A stretch of 38,382 bases of DNA from Verrucomicrobiota bacterium (GCA_947471985.1 CANIZL010000063.1:1-38382), one strand, 5' to 3'; shown: positions 8,598-18,184, numbered from the stretch's first letter. Notes: generated from the sequence alone by a model not told the origin. Translations and numbers: made by a program.

Positions 8598-11500
8598 TCA
8601 GTGGATGCGTAATCGCACAAACCGCGGTGGGCGGTCGGCCGAAGTGCCGGGCCGGAGTCGGACGGTGAGTTCGGAACTGCCATCGGCATTCACGTGCGTC
8701 GAGAGGATTTCGGTGCCCGTCTCCGAGGCATCCCAATCCACCAGGTTTTCCGACACCTCGCGTTGCCAGAGCAGATCCGGAGCCTCGGTCCGGATTCGAT
8801 AGGTGAAATTCAAGGAGCCGTCTGACTGCAAACTCTGCGGCACGAGCCGGGCGGCATCGGCGATCAGGGGCGCCCGAACGAACGCGTACTCGGCGAAATT
8901 GCTCAGGCCATCGCCGTCCGGATCGACTCCTGGTACGGTGTCTTCGGGCGGCGTGTTGGCGCGGAATGCCGTGACCTTCCAGGCGGCATAACCCGCTTCG
9001 GGCCGGGCATTGGGCTGCCCCAGTGTTGGTTGCTGCAATAACGCCCAGCGGTCCTGTCCATCCGGCGTGCGACCGATGCTGCGGCCTTGCGGGGTGGCGC
9101 TGAAGTCGATTTCATCCGCAAAACGGAGCAGATTCCCTGCCGCATCGGCTTCAATCAGATGAACCTGGTCCCCGTCGCCGTTCAGCGCGAAGGGGATGAG
9201 GCAGTTGGGGTTGGCCGGGTTGTTGAAATCCGCTTCCCGCACGACCCGGCGGGAGCCCGGCGGCATCCCGGTGTCGGTCCCAAAGCGATATTTCCGGGGC
9301 GTTTTCAGACTGTCGCTCAGATACCAGCCGGTGATGGATTGGGGAACGGCGGAGGTATTCATGAGCTCGATCGCATCCGTCTCCTGCGCAGGCGAGGCAG
9401 CGTAAACCTCGTTGAGGAGCACTCCGTCGTTGGTCGTGGCGCCCTCCGCACCCGGCGAGCCATGAACCTGGCGACTGGCCCGCCAATGGCGTGCGTCACT
9501 GAGCCAGTTGGATTTTTCGGCGGCGGTGGTGGGCGCTTCCGGCGCTGGGGTTAGCTCCAGGGAACTACCCCATCCGTCCGCCCGTTCGGGCCAGGGAAAT
9601 ACCGTGCCGTAGGTGCAGGAAAACAGGAGGGTGCCCGCGGGCGCATTCACCTCCACGGTTTCACCACTGTTGGACAAGGAACCCTGCCACGGCCCCAGCA
9701 CGCGGATACCGCGGTGGTAATACGGCGAATTGGTGGCTTGATAAACCGTCGCAAAGAGGGCGGGATCCTTGGTGACCACCAATCGCTCCTGGAAGGCCAG
9801 CACCGTTCCCAGCGGAAAGACATATTGAAGGGCGTTGGTGAGGATCACCCCGGAGAGATCCAGCGAAGCGGGGGAACCATTGTAAAACTCCAGGAATTCC
9901 GGTCCCGCGTCGTCCCGTGCATGGTATTGAATTTCGGTCAACCACAGCCCGCCGGTCGAGGCCGGGGGGATGCCATCGGGAACGTAGGCCACGTCCACCA
10001 AGGCGGACCAATCCGCGGCGGCGAACACCCGGGCGCGGATTTGCCGCGGTTGATCCACCAGAAGCGCGCCCGCGGCGAGGGTGCGGGCGGTGGGATTGAT
10101 TTTGCCGCCGGAAAGCCGCGGATCCGAGCCGTCGGTGGTAAAGTAGATGACCCCGGTGGGACTGGTGATGCCGATGACGGATCCGCCGGGAACCCGACCG
10201 CCCGGGAGGGTGAAGGTGGGAGGTTCCACCGGCCACCAGCCCGAGTGTTTGCGGAGTTGGGCGATCAATCGTGTATGGCGCTGCGGGAAGAAGGTGTTGC
10301 GGAGGTAGTTCCATTCATTGAGCCATTCCTGATCGCGATCCCACGGCAGTTTGGCCACGCTGGTGCCGGGCTGCCAACGCGCGGTCTCGGCGACGATGGC
10401 ATTGGAAATCTCGCGCATCCGATCGTGGTACAGGCCGCCGGCCCGGGCGGGAGTCAGCGCGCCGTCGTTGAAGCAGTGGAGGTATGCCCGGTCGCGGAAC
10501 AGCACCCGGAAATCCGACTGCCTCATCAGCGCGGTGAAAATGCCGTCGGGCACATCCTGATCGGTGCAATCGGCCGCCACGTCCTGCAGCGCGACATCGG
10601 AATCCTGTTGAAAGAATTTCCAACCGCCCCGATCCGGCGCGCTTGGCCCGGCCGCCGCCCAATTGTGCTGGGCCGACCAGTCCCAATCATTCCCGGCGTA
10701 AAAACTCAACAGCATGTAATCACAGAGATTGGTGACATCGATCCACCGCCGGGCCTGCGTGTAGTTGTTGAGACTGCCTTTCAAGGCCTGCCACGGCTGG
10801 GTCCAGCTGTCGCCGCCCCCGTGATCGCTCCCGGTCGTGGCCCCACCGGTAAAATGATACCCACTCGCGCCGCCCGGATAGTAGCTCGCCAGGTAATCGT
10901 CGTCGGGATGCTCGTGGATGTGATAGATCCCGTGGTAGGCCCCGTTCAGATACAGGTGCACCTGACGTCCGTGTTTTCCGGGCTGACCCATCATCAATTG
11001 CATTTCATCGATCCACGGATTGCGCGCCAATTGGGCGTCGCCGCTGCGGGTGACGGGGGGATCTCCGTAGGGCACCGGGGGATTCTCCCGGGTGCCGAGC
11101 CAGAAGAACGTGTCGTGGGAATGGCTGCGCAGGCGGAGATTCTTGAATTGCGTGGCCGCGCCCTGGGGAAAGCGTGAGCCCTGGGCAAACAGCGGGTACT
11201 TCAATTCCGCCCGCCCGTATTCGCGTCGGAAGCTGGCGGCCATGCTCAGCTTGGGGGACGCCAGACTGGTGGTTCCGGTGGCCTCGATGCCGGCATCGAT
11301 TTGAAAGCCGGCTTCCCGATTTTCCGGATCAAAAAGCTCGATGGACGCGGGATTCTCCGTCGTGCCCAGGGTGCCCGTGAGGACCACGGACACGGCGGGC
11401 AGGGCGGTGAAGGCATCGGCCAGTACCGGCCCGTAGGCGGCGCTGCGGGTGATGGACGTCGCCAATTGGGATTGGTTGACCACGCCCTCGAGCAGCGGGT

Positions 11501-13517
11501 TGCCGACTCCATTGACGAAGAGATAGGTCTGGGTGGCGACCGGGGTGTACGCCGCGCCGCCTTGCAGGGCGATGGCGCGGACGATGCGGGTGCCGCGGGT
11601 CGTGCCGCTGGTATTGGGAGTTACGGTGAAGGGCCCGGTGTAGGTGGTGCCGTTGACTGCGCTCGGTACGGTGCCGTTGAGGGTGTACCGGATTACCGAG
11701 GACGGCACCGTGGCGCTGAGTTCCAGCGAAATCGCCGCCTGATAAAAACCGTGGGGCCGGCTGAACGTGACTTCGTTCTGACCGAGGGCGAAGGGCGCCG
11801 CGTTGCTCGCGCCCGGGGTGGGCTTGGTCAAATACGCCAGGGTTCGCGTACCGCCGGGATCAAGGGTGTAGCCATACGACACGCCGGGGTATTGCGTCGG
11901 TGGATCCAGGGCGCTGACGACGGAACTGCCGTCGGGCCGCACGAGGGCTAAAAATTCCCCGGTCGCAGCCAGCGAGAAATTCGCGTGCAGCAGCGGGGAG
12001 TCCGGTGGTGCCGTCCCGAGTCCGTCGGCCAGAACGGTGAGGAATCCGTTGGGCGCGATCCGGCTGGCGGGAAACGTCCACTTCGGCAAGTCGGACTTCG
12101 AGTCGGTGAGATGCCAGTTCGTAAGTTCGACCCACTGGGGCAGCTCGTTGTAAATCTCGATCCAATCCTGCGGCGCGCCGAACTCGTCCGGGAGGCCGCC
12201 CACGGTTCCGGACTGAAATTCGTTGAGCCGGAGTTGGTACTCGCTGACTGGCAATTCGAAGGTGGTTTCCCCGGACAAGCCGGCGAGGTCGGTGGCCCGG
12301 AGCCGGATTTTTGCGACCGATCCGACCGGTGGGGCAGGGCTCCGCAGGCGAAGCTCATTTCCCGTGATGGTGAACAGGGCGTTGTTTTCACCACCGGGGC
12401 CGTCCACCAACTGGAGCACATGCTGATCGAAGGCATCGGCATCCACGGCGGTGGCGTGAGCCACCAGCGCACCGGCGGTCGCGCCGCCCTCCACTCCCTG
12501 CGCATCGAGGGTGATCCGGGTCGGGGCGTGCGGGGCGGCAAGGGTCAGCGGAAACGTTTTTTCCAGCCAGCGATTGGTGTCGGCGCGATCGGTGGTTCGG
12601 ACGCGGACGGAAAACTGCGCGCCCGCGGGTTGAGTGGAGAAAACGAACGGGCGGGGGAACAACTCATTGCCCACCAGGGTGAACTTGGCGTTGTCCGTGT
12701 CGCCCGGGCCGGGAACCAGGGTGACTGCATGGGTGGCGTTGGACTTGCGATCCACGGTCCGCACGTGGCCGATCGCCGCGGTTTGCGTCGCGAAGAAAGC
12801 GCCGCCGCCGGGTTCCAGCACCAGATCGTCCGGCGTGGGCGGTACGGTGATTTTCTCCAGGGTGAGGGCCTGCCAGATGGGATTGCGATCGCCACCGTCC
12901 GTGGCCCCGAACAGGGTGCCCATTTCGACGATCACACTGGTGGTCGCCGCCACGAATTGATACGTGTACAACGTCGCCCGATTCGCGGCGTAGCGTTGTC
13001 CGGGCGAGACTCCGAGGGAGGTGATTTCATCGACGGCGTTGAGTCCGTTGACCCGGATATCCCAGCGTCGGTCTTCGACGACGTTGCCGGAGATGAGGAT
13101 TTGCAGTTTGTATTCGTTGCGGGCGACGACCTGCAGGGTTGCCCGGAGCCGTTCCCCTCCGGCGGTGTTGGCCCAACGGATATCCCGCAGAATTTCCTCC
13201 AATTGATTGGCATCGCTGCTGTTGCCGAACTCGGGTTTGGCCTGCCAGGGGGTGACGGATTGCGGTCCCACGAGCGTGGCTCCGGGAATGGGCAGTCGAT
13301 CCGGCGTAAAGCTGACCCCATGAACGACCCGGATGGGGTCGTCGGTGCTGAAATTGATGGCGTAGACGAATTCGCCATCGAGATCGAGATCCTGCGGGCC
13401 GGCGAGGGCGGAGACATTTCCCAGGAGAACCGCGGTGGCGGCCTGCATGCGAGGGGCGAACCCGAGCCATCCCCCAAGAGCCAGGCAGACTAGGAGCGCG
13501 AAACGAGGGCCTTTCAT
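8598..13517 (-). CDS. Giant exported lamin-tail / CotH-kinase / chitobiase-like protein
   Basis: A 1639-residue protein with a signal peptide at about 1-26. Order of parts: a beta-rich N-terminal region with two cadherin-like stretches (about 220-425); lamin-tail domain 1 near 428-530; a chitobiase/hexosaminidase C-terminal-like module near 590-670; a CotH-kinase domain near 740-1085, with VHLYLNGAYHGIYHIHE and the acidic QQDSDVAL segment expected to bind metal; a second chitobiase-like module near 1099-1165; lamin-tail domains 2 and 3 near 1180-1290 and 1362-1460; a calcium-type DPDGDGLSNFAEY loop near 1530; and a terminal beta domain. CotH proteins phosphorylate spore-coat proteins in Bacillus, but the role of these secreted multidomain relatives is unknown. 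No anchor is seen at the C-terminus. Start is ATG without a clear Shine-Dalgarno. The nearest same-strand gene (epimerase) is 133 bp upstream, so co-transcription is uncertain. Confidence 0.9.
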   Translation of the reverse strand: MKGPRFALLVCLALGGWLGFAPRMQAATAVLLGNVSALAGPQDLDLDGEFVYAINFSTDDPIRVVHGVSFTPDRLPIPGATLVGPQSVTPWQAKPEFGNSSDANQLEEILRDIRWANTAGGERLRATLQVVARNEYKLQILISGNVVEDRRWDIRVNGLNAVDEITSLGVSPGQRYAANRATLYTYQFVAATTSVIVEMGTLFGATDGGDRNPIWQALTLEKITVPPTPDDLVLEPGGGAFFATQTAAIGHVRTVDRKSNATHAVTLVPGPGDTDNAKFTLVGNELFPRPFVFSTQPAGAQFSVRVRTTDRADTNRWLEKTFPLTLAAPHAPTRITLDAQGVEGGATAGALVAHATAVDADAFDQHVLQLVDGPGGENNALFTITGNELRLRSPAPPVGSVAKIRLRATDLAGLSGETTFELPVSEYQLRLNEFQSGTVGGLPDEFGAPQDWIEIYNELPQWVELTNWHLTDSKSDLPKWTFPASRIAPNGFLTVLADGLGTAPPDSPLLHANFSLAATGEFLALVRPDGSSVVSALDPPTQYPGVSYGYTLDPGGTRTLAYLTKPTPGASNAAPFALGQNEVTFSRPHGFYQAAISLELSATVPSSVIRYTLNGTVPSAVNGTTYTGPFTVTPNTSGTTRGTRIVRAIALQGGAAYTPVATQTYLFVNGVGNPLLEGVVNQSQLATSITRSAAYGPVLADAFTALPAVSVVLTGTLGTTENPASIELFDPENREAGFQIDAGIEATGTTSLASPKLSMAASFRREYGRAELKYPLFAQGSRFPQGAATQFKNLRLRSHSHDTFFWLGTRENPPVPYGDPPVTRSGDAQLARNPWIDEMQLMMGQPGKHGRQVHLYLNGAYHGIYHIHEHPDDDYLASYYPGGASGYHFTGGATTGSDHGGGDSWTQPWQALKGSLNNYTQARRWIDVTNLCDYMLLSFYAGNDWDWSAQHNWAAAGPSAPDRGGWKFFQQDSDVALQDVAADCTDQDVPDGIFTALMRQSDFRVLFRDRAYLHCFNDGALTPARAGGLYHDRMREISNAIVAETARWQPGTSVAKLPWDRDQEWLNEWNYLRNTFFPQRHTRLIAQLRKHSGWWPVEPPTFTLPGGRVPGGSVIGITSPTGVIYFTTDGSDPRLSGGKINPTARTLAAGALLVDQPRQIRARVFAAADWSALVDVAYVPDGIPPASTGGLWLTEIQYHARDDAGPEFLEFYNGSPASLDLSGVILTNALQYVFPLGTVLAFQERLVVTKDPALFATVYQATNSPYYHRGIRVLGPWQGSLSNSGETVEVNAPAGTLLFSCTYGTVFPWPERADGWGSSLELTPAPEAPTTAAEKSNWLSDARHWRASRQVHGSPGAEGATTNDGVLLNEVYAASPAQETDAIELMNTSAVPQSITGWYLSDSLKTPRKYRFGTDTGMPPGSRRVVREADFNNPANPNCLIPFALNGDGDQVHLIEADAAGNLLRFADEIDFSATPQGRSIGRTPDGQDRWALLQQPTLGQPNARPEAGYAAWKVTAFRANTPPEDTVPGVDPDGDGLSNFAEYAFVRAPLIADAARLVPQSLQSDGSLNFTYRIRTEAPDLLWQREVSENLVDWDASETGTEILSTHVNADGSSELTVRLRPGTSADRPPRFVRLRIH

Positions 13518-13650
13518 GGCGGTGGTAGCAATGGTGATAGCAACGGGTGAGGGAGGATTGCGGTTGAGTCCAATCGCAGCACGAGGGGGATTGCCCGGGC
13601 GCGTGAAAGCGCTTCGTGCGATGCCCGAAGTAAAGAGTTGAACTATTTCC

Positions 13651-14538
13651 TTAAGACTGAGGCCCGGAAATCAGGGTTTCGTAGCCTTCCCGAAAGGTGG
13701 GGTAGCGGGGGATCCAGGCGAGTTCGGTGCGCAACCGCTGATTACTGACGCGCTTTTGGGTCTGGCCCCGTTTGCTCAAGGTTCCGTCGGCGGCGCTGGC
13801 GGGGCCGGGGAAGGGGAGATTCAGCCGATGACTGAGCCAGGTGAAGAACTCCCGTTGGGTCACCGGAGCGTCATCGGTGGCGTTGTAGACCCGGCACCCG
13901 CCCTTCGCTGTGGATCCTGTAAGAAACGAGGCCAGTGCGGCTGCGGCATCATCGCGGTGAATCATATTGATAAGCCTTGAGCCGTCGCCCTGGAGTCGTG
14001 CTTCGCCGCGAAGGAGTTGATGGTACAGGTGTCCGCGCTGGGGACCGTAAAGGCCGGTCACGCGAAAAATGCCGATGGCTAGCGGCAGGGTCGCGGCTGC
14101 GGCCTGCAAATCCCGCTCGGTGGCGACGAGGACTTGGGCGGTCTCGCTGGTTGGCTCGGTGGGGGCGTCCTCGGTGACGACGGAACCATCGGTTTGCCCA
14201 TAAACGCTGGTGCTGCTGGTGTAAACGTAGCGGTGACAACGGGTTTGGCGCAGCCACTGCAGGACGTGGCGCGTGCCTTGTTGGTAAACCTGACGGTAGA
14301 CCTCGGCGTCGCCCCGGGAGGAGGAAACTGTGTTGGCCACCCAATCGAAATCCCGGGGCAGGGCGTCCAGAGACGAGGGATCGGTGACGTCGCCGAGCAG
14401 CGATGGCAGTCCGTGGGATGCGAGTTCCGCCGCCCCGGCGACGGAACGGCGCAAGCCGAACACTTCATGGCCTTGGGCCTGGAGGTGGCGGCCCAGGGCG
14501 ATGCCCACGTAGCCACAACCCAGAATCAGCACGCGCAT
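13651..14538 (-). CDS. NAD(P)-dependent epimerase/dehydratase-like SDR (YeeZ-type)
   Basis: A 295-residue cytoplasmic protein of the atypical extended short-chain dehydrogenase group. It opens with MRVLILGCGYVGIALG, a Rossmann beta-alpha-beta with the Gly-rich nucleotide loop at 7-16, which fixes the start at the ATG at 14538; the long in-frame upstream extension has no such features. The catalytic region is YTSSTSVYGQ, where the family usually has a Ser/Thr and a Tyr, though no classical YxxxK Lys follows. Substrate is not predictable; relatives are annotated as sugar-nucleotide epimerases or YeeZ. It lies upstream of the CotH/lamin-tail gene on the same strand. Confidence 0.85.
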   Translation of the reverse strand: MRVLILGCGYVGIALGRHLQAQGHEVFGLRRSVAGAAELASHGLPSLLGDVTDPSSLDALPRDFDWVANTVSSSRGDAEVYRQVYQQGTRHVLQWLRQTRCHRYVYTSSTSVYGQTDGSVVTEDAPTEPTSETAQVLVATERDLQAAAATLPLAIGIFRVTGLYGPQRGHLYHQLLRGEARLQGDGSRLINMIHRDDAAAALASFLTGSTAKGGCRVYNATDDAPVTQREFFTWLSHRLNLPFPGPASAADGTLSKRGQTQKRVSNQRLRTELAWIPRYPTFREGYETLISGPQS

Positions 14539-14762
14539 GGTGTCAGGTTGGCATAAAATTGTCGCCGAACCCCCCTTTTGTACCGGCTTCGGCCGAGCTG
14601 ATGGGGAGCGCGGAACCCGGTGGCAATTCGGTCTGGCTGGATGGGTAGGGAGCTCATTTCGTCCCCCATATGCCGATGCCCCTTGACACGGGATAATCCC
14701 GGAGCAGTTTGGCCTCAGTGAAAACTTTAACGGAAGCAAAAAATCTCCCATCGCTTGGCGCG

Positions 14763-14930
14763 ATGGATGGCCACTGCAACTCCGTCGGTTTCTTCAAAAA
14801 GACGGTGCTCTTGGCGGTGCTCGCGGGTGTTTTGGGTTCGGTAATACCCGTTCAAGCCGGCAATCGTACGGGCCCGCCGCCGCCACCGCCGCCGCCGCCG
14901 ACCCCGAAGCCGATCGTCAGCTTGGGCTGA
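14763..14930 (+). CDS. Small exported proline-rich peptide
   Basis: A 55-residue frame with a convincing signal peptide: FFKK, then TVLLAVLAGVLGSVIPVQA, with cleavage likely before GN. The mature peptide is only about 25 residues: GNRTG, a run of nine prolines, and TPKPIVSLG. The ATG at 14763 was chosen; an in-frame TTG at 14709 would add 18 residues. A TTGACA hexamer at 14683-14688 could be a -35 box, but no good -10 follows. The sorting-tail gene starts 56 bp downstream on the same strand. The protein is too short to assign, and the poly-Pro run comes from a GCC/GCCG-rich tract, so it may not be a real gene. The signal peptide is the main support. Confidence 0.45.
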   Translation: MDGHCNSVGFFKKTVLLAVLAGVLGSVIPVQAGNRTGPPPPPPPPPTPKPIVSLG

Positions 14931-14986
14931 TCTTTGGTCGCTGAGTCCCCCCCTTTGACTGATAAGTTGCCCTCCCCCCACGATTC

Positions 14987-15811
14987 ATGAAAATTCCGGC
15001 TAGCGTCCTCTCCGCCCTGCTGATTTCGAGTTCCACCGGCAGCGTGCTGGCGATCACCACGTACACCACCGATTTCGGTGACCCGCCGTTCAGCGCTGCG
15101 TCGCCTTTGGCGGGCCAGGACGGTTGGTCCATCAGCAACCCGCCGCCGACCGATCTTTCGTCCATCTACAATTACAATTCCGTCAATGACCCGACCAACC
15201 CTTGGGGAGCGTTGGGCGGTCTGAATGCGACGCCGGATGTAAATCCGACGCATTTGACGCATTTGGTGGATTTGCCGCTGACCGCTCTGGTGTTTTCCGT
15301 TGATTTCGCCATCAGTAGCACCCAGTTGCCCTCACCGGCCACCCGCGACAAGTTTGCCTGGTCCTTCAACTCTGCGACTCCCGGGGATTTGTTTCGCATC
15401 GCGTTTGAGCCCGACCTAATCAACCCCAACAAGCTGGAAGTCGTGTGGTACGACTCCGGTGGCAACCGGCAGACGTTGACGGGCCCGGTGACCGGCATCG
15501 CCTATGATTCGATTTACAACCTCCACGTGGATGTCGTCGGGGCTGGGGCAGATGCGCAGTTTACCGCTACAATTACGCCCAGTGTAGGGACTCCCTTGAT
15601 TTTCACCGAAACTCTGACCGGTCAGGCCGGTGCCACTGTGTCATCGTTTGGGGCGGACTTTGAAACGGTTGCGGCCTCTCCCTTTGGTGACGCGGGCGAC
15701 AATACGATGTTCTTCGACAACCTCACGGTGGTTCCGGAGACCTCCAGCAAGCTCGCTATCGGCCTGTTGGCCCTCGGATTGTGCGCGCTGCGGTTCAAGC
15801 GGACGGCCTGA
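14987..15811 (+). CDS. Secreted protein with PEP-CTERM/VPDSG-like sorting tail
   Basis: A 274-residue protein with a signal peptide (about 1-22, ending SVLA). The body (25-240) is a jelly-roll-like beta-sandwich rich in Asp, Thr and Ser, with a late FFDNLTVVPE segment typical of PEP-CTERM proteins. The last 26 residues (249-274) form the tripartite exosortase signal: motif VPETSS, a hydrophobic helix (LAIGLLALGLCAL) and a basic end (RFKR). The motif is a variant of VPEP or VPDSG. Such proteins are cut and anchored by an exosortase; none is encoded in this window. Function of the body is unknown; an extracellular matrix or carbohydrate-binding role is possible. The gene ends 61 bp before a strong hairpin terminator. 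Confidence 0.85.
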   Translation: MKIPASVLSALLISSSTGSVLAITTYTTDFGDPPFSAASPLAGQDGWSISNPPPTDLSSIYNYNSVNDPTNPWGALGGLNATPDVNPTHLTHLVDLPLTALVFSVDFAISSTQLPSPATRDKFAWSFNSATPGDLFRIAFEPDLINPNKLEVVWYDSGGNRQTLTGPVTGIAYDSIYNLHVDVVGAGADAQFTATITPSVGTPLIFTETLTGQAGATVSSFGADFETVAASPFGDAGDNTMFFDNLTVVPETSSKLAIGLLALGLCALRFKRTA

Positions 15812-15872
15812 TTGGCCGATTGAAAGCGATACCCGGGTAGATGCGAATCGTTTCGCCTACTGGGAAAACTGG

Positions 15873-15902
15873 GGAGGGACTTGAGTCCCTCCTTATTTTT
15901 TT
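15873..15902. terminator. Intrinsic terminator between convergent genes
   Basis: GGAGGGAC (15873-15880), loop TTGA, GTCCCTCC (15885-15892): a perfect 8-bp stem followed on the plus strand by TTATTTTTTT. It ends transcription of the sorting-tail gene. On the minus strand the hairpin begins right after the stop codon of the ligase-like gene (15893) and is followed by AGTTTTC, so it probably works in both directions. Confidence 0.88.
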
Positions 15903-18064
15903 GTACCGGGACCTTCTCCGAGGGCTTCGGGATGGTTCGTTTGCCATTGGAGTGCCTGAGCCCGATTGCCCCGTCCGATCCAAATGCCGAGCAGTTGGCG
16001 CCGCCCTTCCGGGCTGATCGTGTTCTGGGTCAGCACCCCGGGCAGTTTTTCATCCAGCATCCGGGGTGACGCCTGATTGGCCCAGTACATCAGCCGTTCC
16101 GCATCGGGCAGCAGGTATTTCAAGGCGCGATCCATCAGGACGTCATTTCCGCGCGCCAGCGAAACAATCTGTTCCCGCACCTGGCTCTGATTCAGATCTT
16201 CGGCGGAGGTTAGCTGACGCAGGGCGTCCACCCGGCGAAACGCTTCCTTCCAAAGTTCTTCCGCCTTGTCGGGATTGATGGGGCCCCACTCATGGGCTTG
16301 GCGCAAGGGGGTGCGGATCCACTGGGGATCCAGCCGACGTTCCAAGGCAAATTCCTTATCAGCGATGGCATACATGTCGCTAAAATGGAGGGCCAGAAAT
16401 CCCTTTTTGAAATGCAGTTCCGGAGCCAAGGGCGTCAGTTGGATGGCCTGGTCGAGGAGGGACATGGCTTTTTCCAGTTTGTCTTCCGCGCTTGGAATCA
16501 CGAGGGGAGCCTGTCCCGGAGGGGCGGCCGCGCGCTCGGCTTCGTCCAGTTCGTAGAGGAACTGGGCTTCCGCCTCGAGTTGAGCGGCCCGGGTTAATGC
16601 TACCGGCCGTCCGCTCGACCATTCTGCTTGCAGCAAGAGGGCGCCGATCAGTATCACCAAGGCCCCGGCCGTCCGATACAGTCCGATGGTCCAGCGGGTG
16701 GGGGGGCGCGACGTGGCATTTTCCCGGAACGACAGCGCCAGCAGCACCACGGCGGTCCAGCTCAGGCCAATGCGGTGGCCGGGAACGTCGAAGAGCCCAT
16801 GCACCGGGACCACGGTGGCGGCCAGTAGCCCCGACCAGCGCAGGATCCACTGGGGACGGTTGCGGACATTTCGCCAAGCCAGTACCAGCAGCCAACCCAC
16901 ACTGCCGGCCAGCGCCAGCACGGTGGGCCAGCCGCATTCGCCGGCCAACAGCAGCCAATCGCTTTCCGGATGAATGGCTTGGGACCCCGAGGCGGAATGC
17001 TTGCGATACTGCGGGAAAATATAGCGGAAATTGCCCAAGCCGACGCCGGTCCAAGGCGCGTCCTGGATCAAGGTCAACGCGTCGCGGAAAATCCGGAGGC
17101 GGAAATCCAGTGGCAGGTTGGAGTTTTCGCTGACGGCCGGGGCGGAGAGGTTGGGGGTGAAATTTTCCGGCGCGAGCTTGGGCACGCTTTCATGCAGGCG
17201 CTTTTTTAATTCGCCATCCGTGACCAGAAACAAGGCGGCGCCCACTCCAGCAATGCCGACGACGCTCAGGAGCAGTCGCCGCGAAATATAGCGCGGTCCA
17301 AGTCCGGTCAACCAGACGCCGGTGAAGAGCACGCTCAGAACCGCCCCGGCACGGCTCGGGGAGAAGCCCCAGATCGCCAATTCGATCAGGGCGAGATTCA
17401 GGGCGGAGAGCCCCGCCAGGATGTTGCGCTTTTGTCGGACCGATTGCAGCAGGCATCCCAGCGCGGCGATGGATCCCATCACCAGCAGGGTGGCTGTGTG
17501 ATTGCGATTGGGGAAAAAGCCGAAGCTGGAATCCACATCCCACGGCGCCAGCCAGCCGGCCACCTGCGCCCACATGGCGAAGCTGGCGTAACTGGCCACG
17601 ATCAAGGAGACGCCCCAGAGCAGCAGCAGATGGGTCCGATCAGAGATCCGATGTCCCAACACGTACAGGACAACGGCTAAGCCGCATCCCAAGCCGATCC
17701 ATTTTTCGAAGGATTGCCGGGCATGGGGAGCTTGGAACGGACCGGTGGTGAGCCCCAGCGATTCCAATTCCAGGCGCCAAAAGGGTTGGGCAAACCAGCT
17801 GGCGGGCAGAAAGGCGCCCGCGGCGAGCACCAGAATGGCACCCGCCAGCAGATACAAGCTGCCGGGCAGCCGAATGCGGGGCGGTAGCGCCACGATCAGA
17901 CCGCCCGTCGCGAGCAACAGAAGCCCGTTGAGCAATTGGTAAGGCGCGGCGGGGAATATTACTGCGACCCAGCACACCACCAGCATCAGGGTCAGCGCCG
18001 CCAAGGATTTTCCCGAATCCGTGGTCGGAAAAGGCGGCTCCGACGAAGGCGACATTTTGGTCAT
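15893..18064 (-). CDS. O-antigen-ligase-like polytopic membrane protein with TPR-like tail
   Basis: A 723-residue inner-membrane protein. About 11-12 hydrophobic helices fill the first 470 residues. A large extracytoplasmic segment carries GVGLGNFRYIFPQYRK and HPESDWLLLAGECGW, as in the O-antigen ligase/Wzy_C superfamily (polymerases and ligases using undecaprenyl-linked glycans or glycosylating pilins). The remaining 250 residues are soluble, helical and TPR-like (for example LEKAMSLLDQAIQLTP), as in other bacterial ligase-TPR fusions. The ATG at 18064 is preferred over a GTG at 18088, because that GTG lies directly beside the T-tract of the terminator of the upstream pilT gene. The acceptor is unknown; proximity to pilT makes a pilin or surface-glycan target conceivable but unproven. 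Confidence 0.82.
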   Translation of the reverse strand: MTKMSPSSEPPFPTTDSGKSLAALTLMLVVCWVAVIFPAAPYQLLNGLLLLATGGLIVALPPRIRLPGSLYLLAGAILVLAAGAFLPASWFAQPFWRLELESLGLTTGPFQAPHARQSFEKWIGLGCGLAVVLYVLGHRISDRTHLLLLWGVSLIVASYASFAMWAQVAGWLAPWDVDSSFGFFPNRNHTATLLVMGSIAALGCLLQSVRQKRNILAGLSALNLALIELAIWGFSPSRAGAVLSVLFTGVWLTGLGPRYISRRLLLSVVGIAGVGAALFLVTDGELKKRLHESVPKLAPENFTPNLSAPAVSENSNLPLDFRLRIFRDALTLIQDAPWTGVGLGNFRYIFPQYRKHSASGSQAIHPESDWLLLAGECGWPTVLALAGSVGWLLVLAWRNVRNRPQWILRWSGLLAATVVPVHGLFDVPGHRIGLSWTAVVLLALSFRENATSRPPTRWTIGLYRTAGALVILIGALLLQAEWSSGRPVALTRAAQLEAEAQFLYELDEAERAAAPPGQAPLVIPSAEDKLEKAMSLLDQAIQLTPLAPELHFKKGFLALHFSDMYAIADKEFALERRLDPQWIRTPLRQAHEWGPINPDKAEELWKEAFRRVDALRQLTSAEDLNQSQVREQIVSLARGNDVLMDRALKYLLPDAERLMYWANQASPRMLDEKLPGVLTQNTISPEGRRQLLGIWIGRGNRAQALQWQTNHPEALGEGPGTKK

Positions 18065-18088
18065 ACGGGAAGGGGCGTCACGGTTCAC

Positions 18089-18127
18089 AAAAAAGGGCGA
18101 CCGTGCGTTCTAGCGCGACGGTCGCCC
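18089..18127 (-). terminator. Intrinsic terminator of the pilT-like gene
   Basis: Read on the minus strand: GGGCGACCGT (18127-18118), a 13-nt loop, ACGGTCGCCC (18104-18095), then TTTTTT (18094-18089). The 10-bp stem is perfect. It lies 58 bp after the pilT stop and just before the ligase-like gene, which argues against simple read-through from pilT. Confidence 0.88.
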
Positions 18128-18184
18128 GGAAGAAAGTCTGAACCGGCGAAAGCAGTCCGGGAAGGACGGCTCGCCGGGGTGGGA

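Noticed and set aside
9714-11177. A 487-codon plus-strand frame
   Set aside because: It is antisense to the CotH/lamin-tail protein and has no recognisable domain.
11985-13493. A 502-codon plus-strand frame
   Set aside because: It is antisense to the same large protein, which has a signal peptide and domains; the frame is a GC-driven shadow.
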